A DNA stretch of 64,000 bases from Gordonia bronchialis DSM 43247 (GTDB lineage Bacteria; Actinomycetota; Actinomycetes; Mycobacteriales; Mycobacteriaceae), in contig NC_013441.1 in the NCBI RefSeq assembly GCF_000024785.1, positions 3,782,001 through 3,846,000 of the forward strand. Reading direction: 5' to 3'. Shown here one piece after another: positions 56,670 to 64,000 of the stretch (within the stretch, counting starts at the first letter, position 1; every line of letters starts with the position of its first letter). The translations under genes and the position numbers were made by a program. The notes under the pieces are model-generated. The model had not been told where the DNA came from, ran no database searches, and worked only from the letters and a program-made list of their open reading frames with translations.

Positions 56670-58097
56670 ATGTCCGCACCGGCCACAGCTCCGTCAGCGT
56701 CCACCGGACGCTTTCTGACCAAGCTGACCGTCATCGCAACCCTCGGGGGGCTGCTGTTCGGTTATGACACCGGCGTCATCTCCGGCGCCCTGCTCTACAT
56801 GAAAGACGACCTGCACCTGACCTCGGTGACCGAGGCGGTTGTGGTCAGTTCGCTCCTCTTCCCCGGCGCCGCGTTCGGCGCCCTCTTCGGCGGCCGGCTG
56901 GCCGACCGGCTCGGTCGCAAGCGCACCCTGCTCGGCTGCGGTGCGATCTTCTTGCTCGGCGCCCTCGGCTGCGCACTCGCGCCGAGCGTTGCCGCCATGG
57001 TGATCGCCCGCATCATCCTCGGCTTCGGCGTCGGCGCCGCAGCGGTGACCTGCCCGCTCTACCTGGCTGAGATGGCACCTGTCGAGCGCCGTGGACGGAT
57101 GGTCACCATCAACGAGCTGATGATCGTCACCGGACAGATGCTCGCCTTCGCGACCAACGCGCTGCTCGACCACCTCATCCACGACCCGCACGTCTGGCGC
57201 ATCATGCTGGCCGTTGCCTCGATCCCGGCCGTCGCTCTGCTCATCGGCATGACGGCACTGCCCGATTCCCCACGCTGGTATGCCCTGCAGAACCGGCTGC
57301 CCGAGGCCCGCTCTGTGCTCGGCCTGAGCCGCACTCCCGCCGAGGCCGACGCGGAGTACGTGCAGATCGTCGAACACACCGAACACATCACCGGCAGCAA
57401 CAAGACGCCGATGTCCCTGCTGCGCGACGTGCCCTGGATCCGCCACATCGTGATGATCGGCTGCGGGCTCGCCATCATTCAGCAGGCAACCGGCATCAAC
57501 ACCGTGAATTATTACGCACCAACGATTCTCGAGCAGAGCGGCCTCGGCGTGAGCGCATCACTCATCGCCACCATCGCGGTGGGCGTGACCTCGGTGATCA
57601 CCACCATCATCGGGATCATCCTGCTCGGCTACATCGGCCGTCGAACCATGCTGCTCATCGGCTTCGCCGGTGTCGCGGTGTCGCAGGCCGCCCTGGCACT
57701 GACCTTCCTGCTCCCCGAGTCGACAACCCGGAGCTACGTCATCCTCGGCTGCATGATCCTGTTCGTCGCCTTCGTGCAGATGTTCATCGGCACCTGCGTC
57801 TGGCTGCTGCTGTCGGAGATCTTCCCGCTCAGCGTGCGCGGGTTCGCGATGGGGATCGCGGTCTTCATCCTGTGGTGCACCAACGCCCTCATCTCGTTCC
57901 TGTTCCCCGTGCTCAACTCTGCCCTCGGTTCCACCGGAACGTTCGGACTGTTCGTCGCGATCAACCTGGTCTCACTGGTCTTCGTCTACCTGACGGTGCC
58001 GGAGACCAAGGGGATCAGCCTCGAAGATCTCGAAGAGCATCTCGAACTGCATCACCAGAACCGCACCGGACCGATCCCGGTCTCCACGGCCGCCTGA
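56670..58097 (+). CDS. MFS sugar/inositol:H+ symporter (IolT-like)
   Basis: 475 aa from ATG 56670. Twelve helices of the sugar-porter family: GGLLFGYDTGVISGALLY, GGRLADRLGRKRTLL, VERRGRMVTINEL, QQATGINTVNYYAPT and the C-terminal VPETKGISLEDLEEHL. Likely a proton-coupled importer; IolT1/IolT2 of C. glutamicum belong to the same family and the neighbouring inositol operon supports that substrate. Followed by a strong terminator. Confidence 0.87.
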   Translation: MSAPATAPSASTGRFLTKLTVIATLGGLLFGYDTGVISGALLYMKDDLHLTSVTEAVVVSSLLFPGAAFGALFGGRLADRLGRKRTLLGCGAIFLLGALGCALAPSVAAMVIARIILGFGVGAAAVTCPLYLAEMAPVERRGRMVTINELMIVTGQMLAFATNALLDHLIHDPHVWRIMLAVASIPAVALLIGMTALPDSPRWYALQNRLPEARSVLGLSRTPAEADAEYVQIVEHTEHITGSNKTPMSLLRDVPWIRHIVMIGCGLAIIQQATGINTVNYYAPTILEQSGLGVSASLIATIAVGVTSVITTIIGIILLGYIGRRTMLLIGFAGVAVSQAALALTFLLPESTTRSYVILGCMILFVAFVQMFIGTCVWLLLSEIFPLSVRGFAMGIAVFILWCTNALISFLFPVLNSALGSTGTFGLFVAINLVSLVFVYLTVPETKGISLEDLEEHLELHHQNRTGPIPVSTAA

Positions 58098-58107
58098 CCG
58101 ACGCCCT

Positions 58108-58152
58108 GACACGTGAACTCCCCGCCCACCCTGGGCGGGGAGTTCACGTGTC
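58108..58152 (+). terminator. terminator hairpin after transporter gene
   Basis: Perfect 21-bp stem (58108-58128 with 58132-58152; GACACGTGAACTCCCCGCCC side) closed by a 3-nt CCC loop, beginning 10 bp after the transporter stop. No T-run, common in high-GC actinobacteria. It lies just before the IS region. Confidence 0.8.
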
Positions 58153-58221
58153 GGGTTCATCCCGGAATCTGAACCGTCCTGGGTCTGGTGGAGACCGTGA
58201 TCTCACCAGGAGAATGCTGTT

Positions 58222-58548
58222 ATGGGAGCACCACGGAAGTTTGACCAGGAGACGCGTGAGCGTGCCGTGCGGATGTATCAGGATCGGCTCGGCGAGGTGG
58301 GCGGGTCGAAGTCGGCGGCGCGCCGGCATGTCGCCGAGATGCTCGATATCAATCAGGCGACGCTGCGTAACTGGATCGAGAAGGACACGCCGGTGGTCTC
58401 CTCGGGGGTGAGTACGACCAGTGGGGAGTTGGATGCTCAGGTGCGTGAGCTGCGTCGTGAGAATTCCGAATTGCGCAGAGCCAATGAGATTTTGAAGACG
58501 GCGTCGGCGTTTTTCGCCGCGGCGGAGATCGACCGCCGACTTCGTTGA
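58222..58548 (+). CDS. IS3 transposase OrfA
   Basis: 108 aa. N-terminal HTH (APRKFDQETRERAVRMYQDR and QATLRNWIEKD) and a C-terminal leucine-zipper coiled coil (LDAQVRELRRENSELRRANE). Binds the IS ends. Its stop overlaps the OrfB start, so a frameshifted OrfAB fusion is the likely active transposase. Confidence 0.92.
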   Translation: MGAPRKFDQETRERAVRMYQDRLGEVGGSKSAARRHVAEMLDINQATLRNWIEKDTPVVSSGVSTTSGELDAQVRELRRENSELRRANEILKTASAFFAAAEIDRRLR

Positions 58549-59474
58549 TCGTCGAGTACATCGACGATCACAGGGACAGGTTCGGGGTCGATCCGATCTG
58601 CCGGGTACTCACCGAGTACGGAATGCAGATTGCCCCATCCACCTACTATGCCCACAAGCAGCGTGGCCTGGTCTCGGCAGCGATGCTCGAGGAGGCCTAC
58701 GCCGCTCATGCCGTCTACCAGCAGTTCGAGAAGAACCGCGGTGTGTACGGGGTGCGCAAGATGTATCACACGATGTGGCGCGCCGGTCACGTGATGGGTC
58801 GTGATCAGGTCGGCCGGCTGATGGGGATCTGCGGCATCTCCGGTGCTGTACGCGGCAGCCATCGCACCACCACGACCCACCGAGACGATAGGGCGCCACG
58901 ATTCCCTGATCATGTTGAACGACAATGGGATACACCGACACATCCGGATCAGTGGTGGGTGGCCGACTTCACGTATGTGTGGACATTGGCGGGGTTTGTC
59001 TACGTCGCGTTCCTCGTGGATGTGTTTTCGCGACGCATCCTCGGGTGGCGAGTCATGGCGAGCAAGCACACACCGTTGGTGACGAGTGTTGTCGAGCAAG
59101 CGTTGTTCGCCCGCCGCCGATCCGGATTCGACTTCACCGCAACCGGTTTGGTTCATCACAGCGATGCGGGCAGTCAGTACACATCGTTGGCATTCACCGC
59201 TGCGCTGACCGAGGCCAACATCACCGGATCCATAGGATCGGTCGGCGATGCGCTCGACAACGCGCTCATGGAGTCGGCGATCGGCTTGTACAAGACCGAA
59301 CTGATCGACACCGGCCGCGCCTGGAAGGACCGCGGCGAGGTCGAACGAGAGACCGCCGCCTACGTGCACTGGTTCAACGCCGAGAGGCTGCACTCCTCCC
59401 TGGGCTACTGCTCACCCGTCGAGTACGAGACGCGCTATCGTGACAGCGTCGCCTCCGTGGCGGAGGTGGCCTGA
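58545..59474 (+). CDS. IS3 transposase OrfB (DDE integrase)
   Basis: 309 aa from TTG 58545. rve-type catalytic core with DDE residues in WVADFTYVWT, HHSDAGSQYTS and NALMESAIGLYKTEL. The frame is open upstream of the TTG (DRPPTS), matching family proteins and supporting production by ribosomal frameshift from OrfA rather than independent initiation. Confidence 0.92.
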   Translation: MIVEYIDDHRDRFGVDPICRVLTEYGMQIAPSTYYAHKQRGLVSAAMLEEAYAAHAVYQQFEKNRGVYGVRKMYHTMWRAGHVMGRDQVGRLMGICGISGAVRGSHRTTTTHRDDRAPRFPDHVERQWDTPTHPDQWWVADFTYVWTLAGFVYVAFLVDVFSRRILGWRVMASKHTPLVTSVVEQALFARRRSGFDFTATGLVHHSDAGSQYTSLAFTAALTEANITGSIGSVGDALDNALMESAIGLYKTELIDTGRAWKDRGEVERETAAYVHWFNAERLHSSLGYCSPVEYETRYRDSVASVAEVA

Positions 59475-59505
59475 ACCAGGTCTCTATCCGATCCAGGACG
59501 GTTCA

Positions 59506-59819
59506 ATCCTGCACAGCGACCGGTTGAACTCGCCCAGTACACCAGCCACGACATGGCCGCCGCATGCGGCAAGCATGGCTTGCGGCGCTCGATGGGCGCG
59601 ACAGGGATCTGCTGGGACAACGCCGGCGCCGAATCACTGTGGTCGACCGTCAAGCACGAATACTCCAAGCGGCACGCGTTCACCACGTACGCGAATCTTA
59701 CTGCGGGACTTGCCAATTACATCAGATTCTATAATCATGACAGGAGGCACAGCTCGCTGGGGATGATCTCGCCTATCGACTTCGAGATCACGTCACTGAC
59801 AAGTCAGCAATCAAGCTAA
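59506..59819 (+). pseudogene. older IS3-type transposase remnant (C-terminal part)
   Basis: The sequence after the IS reads ILHSDR, then after a frame disruption QYTSHDMAAACGKHG...CWDNAGAESLWSTVKHEY and FYNHDRRHSSLGMISP to a TAA at 59817. This is the C-terminal half of a different IS3-family OrfB. Joining bases before and after the new IS gives GGAATCCTGCAC (GILH), so the new IS landed inside the remnant. Its right end probably lies near 59845. Confidence 0.85.
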
Positions 59820-60402
59820 CCGTGTCCACTTTTTCGGGGGAGCCCCATTTGCGGAATCGGACGTCTTGGGTGCGGGCGGCATACGCGTGGCGGGCTTGTT
59901 CGGCGCGGTCGGGGTCGAGCGCGATGACCATCTCGTCGAGCTGTTCGGAGAGCACGCTGTTGGTGGTGGCTTCGGCGGCGTAGCCGAGGGCGGCGTCTTC
60001 GGCGGCGTCGTACTGATTCTCATCCAACGCGGTCAGGGCGTGCGCGATCAGTGAGGCGCGGGATTCGGTGAGGTCACCGGCCAGGAATGCGGCCCGCACG
60101 TTGGGGAGGTGGGAAAGCAGCTCCCCGAGGGCGAGCCAGCGTCCGGCGGTGGCGGCGGGGACGTCGAAGTGCCAGGCGACGTCGCGGACGGCGGCGTTGT
60201 CGGGCATCTTTTTGCGGTAGCGGTCGTAGTCGGCGGCCATGACGCGGTCGAACACTTTGCGTCCGAGGTGGTAGGCGGCCGAAATCTTGCGCGCCATGTG
60301 TTGGCGTTCACCGCGCGTGAAGTCCGAAGCGGCTGCGGCCAAGTCGGATTCACCGGCGCAGGCCAGGGTGGCCTCGTCGGTGTTCCGGCCTGCTTCGAAC
60401 AT
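59820..60402 (-). pseudogene. DUF222 (13E12-type) protein, truncated by IS remnant
   Basis: About 190 residues of the DUF222 N-terminal domain (RGERQHMARKISAAYHLGRK and LTESRASLIAHALTALDE) from ATG 60402. Family proteins are 400 aa or more and usually end in an HNH nuclease domain; here the frame runs into the transposase remnant near 59845 and stops at 59788. Function lost or reduced. 13E12-type genes often lie near mobile DNA in mycobacteria and relatives. Confidence 0.82.
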
Positions 60403-60494
60403 GCCCTTATGATGTCAGAGGGGTCTGACAACTCTGGATTGTCGGCTATCGGGTGGTGGATTGTGTTGGGGCGCTGACATTGTCGGGTCGCGGA

Positions 60495-60690
60495 TGGTTT
60501 CGACACGTGGCCGCTCGTTCCTCGCGGACACGGCTCAACCAGCGGGCGGAACGCGGACACGGCTCAACCAGCGGAAGGGGGGTGGCCGGCTCAGCCAGCG
60601 GAAGGGGTGGCCGGCTCAACCAGCCGGCGGAGGCGGCGGCTCAACCAGCCGGCGGAGGGGGCGGCTCACCCAGTAGCAGGGGGAGCCGGG
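60495..60690. repeat. CTCAACCAGC dispersed repeat, copy B with tandem array
   Basis: 60495-60544 is the inverted near-copy of 55394-55443 (about 45 of 50 bases by eye). It continues as GGCTCAACCAGC-type units at 60532, 60561, 60588, 60613, 60638 and 60663, spaced 25-29 bp. No gene is here. Confidence 0.75.
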
Positions 60691-60916
60691 CGTTGTGAGG
60701 GTGCGGGGAATGAGACTACTTCCCCACTGCCGGTGGCCTTTTGCGCGCCGTATTCCCTTCCGGGTTTGCGGCGTGTCCACCGCCTCTCGACGGTATCCAC
60801 CATGCCCAGTGCCGTGCCGTGGCACCACGCGTTACGACGACCGCTTCTCCACCGCTTTCACGTCGAAGAGAGACTGGCCGGTCTCTCCGCTACCGCTACC
60901 GGCGCGTGAACACCCA
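60691..60916. other. non-coding stretch, no gene recognised
   Basis: Short open frames only, none with family features. One hairpin: GAGAGAC (60868-60874) with GTCTCTC (60881-60887). Otherwise nothing seen. Confidence 0.4.
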
Positions 60917-60967
60917 CCGAGCCTTGCGGGCTCGGCGCGTGCCCTGATTCCTCCTGCGAGGTCAGGG
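60917..60967 (-). terminator. two hairpins downstream of tRNA-like gene
   Basis: CCGAGCC/GGCTCGG (60917-60923 and 60929-60935) and CCCTGA-TT-CCTC/GAGG-TCAGGG (60942-60953 and 60958-60967) lie 50-100 bp beyond the 3' end of the minus-strand tRNA-like gene. Probably its terminators; they could also be part of a longer RNA. Confidence 0.45.
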
Positions 60968-61014
60968 ATTAGGACACTGTCGCGATGTCGTCGGGAAGAG
61001 GCTTTCGCTTGTGG

Positions 61015-61089
61015 TGGGAGACCACGCCGGAGTCGAACCGGCAACCTGCCAATTATCAGTTGACTGCTCTGCCATTGAGCTAGTGCGTC
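61015..61089 (-). tRNA. tRNA-Ile-like (GAT), abnormal acceptor stem
   Basis: On the minus strand a D arm (GCTC-AATGGCA-GAGC), anticodon arm (GTCAA-CTGATAA-TTGGC, anticodon GAT at 61055-61057), 5-nt variable loop and T arm (GCCGG-TTCGACT-CCGGC) fold correctly, followed by discriminator C and CCA. The acceptor is faulty: 5' GACGCAC pairs with 3' GTGGTCT only at the three inner positions plus one G-T. Either a decaying tRNA, a recombinant end, or a phage-type tRNA. Function doubtful. Confidence 0.55.
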
Positions 61090-61113
61090 GTGCGACTGAG
61101 GATGTGCTCTTCC

Positions 61114-61150
61114 GTGCGGTTCCGATCCTTTTGGGATCAGAATGCCGCAC
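61114..61150. other. stem-loop near tRNA-like gene
   Basis: GTGCGG (61114-61119) pairs with CCGCAC (61145-61150), inside which TTC-C-GATCC pairs with GGATC-A-GAA around a TTTTG loop. It lies 25 bp upstream of the tRNA-like gene's 5' end. Role unknown. Confidence 0.4.
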
Positions 61151-61662
61151 ACCCTCGACCGTTCAGATGTCAAGTCCTACTTGATCTCTCCTGCCTCCTC
61201 GAAGCCGCCACGCCCCGGGTCCGCATTCATGGAACACGCCCTCGACTGACCATCTCGGACTGATGTTCCTTCCCTCACCGCAACGCTCGTCGCTACTGAC
61301 AACACCTGGCAGGTGTTGGGTCACCGATCGGCTCTCCCGGCTCTCGCCATCAGGTCGCTTCGACGTTGCCTCCACCCTGGGGTGAAGGTTCCGGCTCGGA
61401 GTGCATGGGGTACCGAGTATCACCCCGGCGACGGTTGTCACCCGCCTTTCACCGAGTCACCCCGGCTTATGCGCCATGCCGCACAAAGACTTTCGATTCA
61501 GTTATCAAGTGTCATGCCCCGATCGGTTCGGCGACCGATTGAGGCGCGAGAAGACACATTAAACAGACTCGCCCGAGAAGACAAGGACTTTTTCTGCCCG
61601 AACCTCGTCATCGATCCATCTCAAGGGGTTCCCTTTCGACAGCGACAGTTCTACTATCGGAT
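61151..61662. other. non-coding stretch upstream of qcrB
   Basis: About 500 bp without a convincing gene; less codon-biased than the surroundings and with AT-richer words near 61490-61570. Apart from the palindrome just beyond it, I see no repeat, RNA or family-like reading frame. Confidence 0.4.
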
Positions 61663-61672
61663 GTAGTACTAC
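61663..61672. promoter_or_regulatory. GTAGTACTAC palindrome before qcrB
   Basis: A perfect 10-bp palindrome 28 bp upstream of the qcrB start, with ACTAC repeated just after it. The GTAGTA/TACTAC words resemble operators of BlaI/MecI-type repressors. No such regulator gene is visible in the window. Confidence 0.4.
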
Positions 61673-61700
61673 TACGTGCCAACCTCGGAGATGAGGGTTC

Positions 61701-63314
61701 ATGGCTCCATCAAGTCGTGCGAAAACTGTACTGGGAGAATTGGATTCGTGGTATCACCTCGCGCCCGGTACGCGTCGCCAGATCAACAAGGTCTTCCCGT
61801 CGCACTGGTCGTTCATGCTGGGTGAGGTTGCGCTCTACAGCTTCATCATCCTGCTGATCTCCGGGGTGTACCTGACTCTGTTCTTCGATCCGTCGATGAG
61901 CGAGGTCATCTACGACGGCGCCTATCAGCCGCTCAACGGTGTGATGATGACCAAGGCCTACGAGACCACCCTCAACATCTCCTTCGAGGTGCGCGGCGGT
62001 CTGTTCGTCCGCCAGATCCACCACTGGGCCGCGCTGCTGTTCGCCGCGTCGATCATCATCCACATGATGCGCATCTTCTTCACCGGTGCGTTCCGGCGTC
62101 CACGTGAGGCCAACTGGATCATCGGCTGCTTCCTGCTGATCCTGGCGATGTTCGAGGGCTTCTTCGGCTACTCACTGCCCGACGACCTCCTCTCCGGCAC
62201 CGGCGTCCGCGCACTCACCGCAGGCGCCCTCGGGCTACCCATCGTGGGTACGTGGATTCGCTGGGCGCTGTTCGGTGGGGACTTCCCCGGCGAGATCATC
62301 ATCCCGCGCATGTACGTGCTGCACATCCTGCTGTTCCCGGGCATCATCCTGGCGTTGATCGGCGCCCACCTCGCGCTGGTCTGGTACCAGAAGCACACCC
62401 AGTTCCCCGGCCCCGGCCGCACCGAGCGCAACGTGGTCGGCGTGCGCATCATGCCGGTCTTCGCGGCCAAGGGTGGCGCGATGTTCGCGATGACGACCGG
62501 TGTGCTGGCCCTGATGGCGGGTGTCTTCCAGATCAACCCGGTGTGGGTGCTCGGACCCTACAACCCGGCCCACGTCTCGGCCGGCTCCCAGCCCGACATC
62601 TACATGATGTGGACCGACGGACTCCTCCGACTCATGCCGGCGTGGGAACTCTATCTCGGCAAATACACTGTGCCGGCGTCGAATTGGGGCGTGCTGCTGA
62701 TCGGCGCGGTCTTCATCTCGATGATGGTCTACCCGTGGGTGGAAAGGCGGCTCACCAACGATCGTGCCCATCACAACCTGTTGCAGCGTCCACGTGACGT
62801 GCCGGTGCGTACCGGCATCGGGGCGATGGCGCTCTCGTTCTACATCATCCTGACGCTGTCGTGCATGAACGACGTGATCGCCTACAAGTTCCACGTCTCA
62901 CTCAACGCGACCACCTGGATGGGCCGCATCGGCCTGATCGTGGTGCCACCGCTGGCCTACTTCGTCGCCTACCGCTGGGCCCTGGCCCTGCAACGCAGCG
63001 ACCGCGCCGTCCTCGCGCACGGCATCGAGACCGGCCTCATCAAGCGCCTGCCACAGGGCGAGTACATCGAGGTCCACCAACCACTGGGCCCGGTCGACTC
63101 CCACGGCCACCCCATCCCGCTCCCCTACCAGGGCGCGGCTCTGCCCAAGCGGATGAACAAACTCGGCTCCTCCGGCGCACCCGGCACCGGATCGATCCTC
63201 ACCGCCGACCCGCCCGAGCAGCAGCAACACAACGCCGAGCGCGCGCGATCAGAGCTCGACGCCGAACTCGAGGCAATACGTCGGCTCAATTCCGGCTCCG
63301 ACGCGCGACAATGA
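61701..63314 (+). CDS. qcrB: cytochrome bc1 complex cytochrome b subunit, stand-alone copy
   Basis: 537 aa. Actinobacterial-type cytochrome b: four haem-ligand His in [20 protein letters not shown] and [11 protein letters not shown]...[11 protein letters not shown]-terminal extension with extra helices and a hydrophilic tail. [20 protein letters not shown] covers the quinol-site side. Normally qcrB follows qcrC and qcrA; here neither is adjacent, so this is probably a second, separately regulated copy. Full length and without frame damage. Confidence 0.9.
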   Translation: MAPSSRAKTVLGELDSWYHLAPGTRRQINKVFPSHWSFMLGEVALYSFIILLISGVYLTLFFDPSMSEVIYDGAYQPLNGVMMTKAYETTLNISFEVRGGLFVRQIHHWAALLFAASIIIHMMRIFFTGAFRRPREANWIIGCFLLILAMFEGFFGYSLPDDLLSGTGVRALTAGALGLPIVGTWIRWALFGGDFPGEIIIPRMYVLHILLFPGIILALIGAHLALVWYQKHTQFPGPGRTERNVVGVRIMPVFAAKGGAMFAMTTGVLALMAGVFQINPVWVLGPYNPAHVSAGSQPDIYMMWTDGLLRLMPAWELYLGKYTVPASNWGVLLIGAVFISMMVYPWVERRLTNDRAHHNLLQRPRDVPVRTGIGAMALSFYIILTLSCMNDVIAYKFHVSLNATTWMGRIGLIVVPPLAYFVAYRWALALQRSDRAVLAHGIETGLIKRLPQGEYIEVHQPLGPVDSHGHPIPLPYQGAALPKRMNKLGSSGAPGTGSILTADPPEQQQHNAERARSELDAELEAIRRLNSGSDARQ

Positions 63315-63318
63315 GGGG

Positions 63319-63732
63319 GTGGCGCTGCTGACCATCGTCCTCATCGCGGTGCTGGCACTGACCGGATGGTCGATGTCGGTACGACGCTGTGGTGCGCCGC
63401 GCCGTGACGCCCGGTTCTTCCTGCTCGCCTCGGTCGTCGACGACGCGCCACGTGCGGGCAGCGACCCGCGTGCCGAACTCATCGAGGAGAAGCACCATCT
63501 CGAACTACGCGCGGCCATTCCCGCTCTCGCCGTCGGTGCCGCCTCCGCGGGCGGCGCGATCTACATCGTGCTCGGCGACCTGCAGCCCACCCGCATCCCG
63601 GAACTGAGCCTGATGACCGCCGAACTCGCCGTCATCGCGCTCGCGTCGATCGCGGTGGCCGCGCTGTGTGCCCGGCGCACCGCACGAGTGGTGGTGCAAC
63701 AGTCGCAGATCTACCGGGGCTCACCACACTGA
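63319..63732 (+). CDS. small membrane protein of unknown function
   Basis: 137 aa from GTG 63319, 4 bp after qcrB and surely co-transcribed. Three hydrophobic helices (LLTIVLIAVLALTGWSM, IPALAVGAASAGGAIYIVLG and LAVIALASIAVAALCA) with a basic/acidic loop between the first two. No family recognised; possibly an accessory of the neighbouring cytochrome b. Confidence 0.7.
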   Translation: MALLTIVLIAVLALTGWSMSVRRCGAPRRDARFFLLASVVDDAPRAGSDPRAELIEEKHHLELRAAIPALAVGAASAGGAIYIVLGDLQPTRIPELSLMTAELAVIALASIAVAALCARRTARVVVQQSQIYRGSPH

Positions 63733-63741
63733 GTCGGGCAC

Positions 63742-63777
63742 CAGGTCAGCTTCGTGGCGCAGGTCAGCTTCGTGGCG
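63742..63777. repeat. 18-bp perfect tandem duplication
   Basis: CAGGTCAGCTTCGTGGCG occurs twice in direct succession (63742-63759 and 63760-63777) in the convergent gap between the small membrane gene and the last gene. Probably recent slippage. Confidence 0.8.
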
Positions 63778-63819
63778 GGCACCCGCCGACCAGGGTAAAG
63801 CGTTACGCCACAACGCAAG

Positions 63820-64000
63820 TCAGCGTCGCGTCCGACGACGTCGGGCCCGCAGTTCGGCAATCGCCGTCTTGAGTCCCCGAGTCTTGGGCATCCCGGCGAA
63901 CCGTCGCTCCGAGGCGGTCTCCGGGGCGTCGTCGGCGGTGTCGCGCAGGAAGCGGTCGGGCAGCGCGAGTTTGTTGATGGTCCGCAGCGTCTGCATGTAC
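63820..64000 (-). CDS. C-terminal end of an unidentified protein (cut by window)
   Basis: The minus-strand frame is open from the window edge to TGA at 63820-63822, giving 59 residues beginning YMQTLRTINKLALPDRFLRD and ending in a very basic tail (LRARRRRTRR). Codon use is typical of neighbours. No motif identifies the family from this piece. Confidence 0.6.
   Translation of the reverse strand, partial: YMQTLRTINKLALPDRFLRDTADDAPETASERRFAGMPKTRGLKTAIAELRARRRRTRR

Larger units (their letters stand above)
58170..59505 (+). mobile_element. IS3-family insertion sequence
   Basis: 1336 bp. The left end TGAACCGTCCTGGGTCTGG and right end (reverse complement TGAACCGTCCTGGATCGGA) are 27-bp terminal inverted repeats with 23 matches. 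Direct repeat ATC flanks it (58167-58169 and 59506-59508), a 3-bp target duplication. Two overlapping transposase frames inside, both intact, so the copy is recent and probably active. Confidence 0.93.

Noticed and set aside
61015..61089. 3' end of a tmRNA
   Set aside because: A complete D arm and 7-nt anticodon loop are present, which tmRNA lacks, and no tag reading frame is found nearby.
60741..61173. Small open frames around the tRNA-like gene
   Set aside because: They have no ribosome sites or family features and overlap hairpins and the tRNA-like gene.
60403..61700. Prophage or integrative element boundary at the tRNA-like gene
   Set aside because: No integrase, no duplicated tRNA 3' end within the window, and the repeats present are dispersed-type or IS-derived.

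Overview
The window is high-GC DNA with dense, often overlapping (ATGA) genes, GTG/TTG starts, a 13E12/DUF222 gene fragment, an actinobacterial-type cytochrome b (QcrB) and a DUF2156 lysyltransferase fragment. This points to a mycolic-acid actinomycete (Mycobacteriales); Gordonia or a close relative is my best guess from gene style, not from a database match.

Left third (1-15.7 kb): a GAF/Fis regulator cut by the window edge; two head-to-head citrate synthases, one with an N-terminal DNA-binding domain; an aldolase/PfkB kinase pair; an FAD-linked oxidase next to a LuxR regulator; a TetR gene divergent from an acyl-CoA dehydrogenase and an SDR, with a tandem operator between them; a LysR gene; and a deletion scar (12.9-13.4 kb) where fragments of three genes meet. 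The scar leaves an N-terminally shortened DUF2156 lysyltransferase followed by a membrane-anchored esterase.

Middle (15.8-27.5 kb): a selenocysteine system. The formate dehydrogenase alpha gene carries an in-frame UGA with a SECIS-like hairpin behind it, followed by an iron-sulfur subunit and an NrfD-like membrane subunit. Directly beside it lie selD, the tRNA-Sec gene (anticodon UCA), selA and selB, so enzyme and decoding machinery travel as one block. selB overlaps two PH-domain membrane protein genes. Next come an FAD oxidoreductase with a twin-arginine leader, TetR, Nudix and VOC genes, then aroA and rsgA. A very long spacer-free palindrome separates rsgA from the next gene.

Right part (33.8-58.1 kb): an inositol catabolic region. 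It has an IolR-like GntR regulator, a LacI regulator divergent from a five-gene operon (PhyH-type dioxygenase, SDR, two Gfo/Idh dehydrogenases, an IolE-like TIM-barrel protein), an FrcBCA-type sugar ABC transporter whose operon ends in a LacI-like protein without a DNA-binding domain, an MFS exporter, another Gfo/Idh gene, the core operon iolC-aldolase-iolB-iolD-iolG-iolA, and a LacI gene divergent from an IolT-type transporter. The core operon has no iolE; the TIM-barrel protein in the other operon is the obvious candidate. Two sites matching the remembered C. glutamicum IolR motif lie in front of iolR and iolC. Two 21-bp tandem arrays in inverted orientation separate the two halves.

Right edge (58.1-64 kb): a strong terminator, an intact IS3-family element inserted into an older transposase remnant, a truncated DUF222 gene, a repeat-rich stretch inverted relative to the one at 55.4 kb, an abnormal tRNA-Ile-like gene, a stand-alone qcrB and a small membrane protein.
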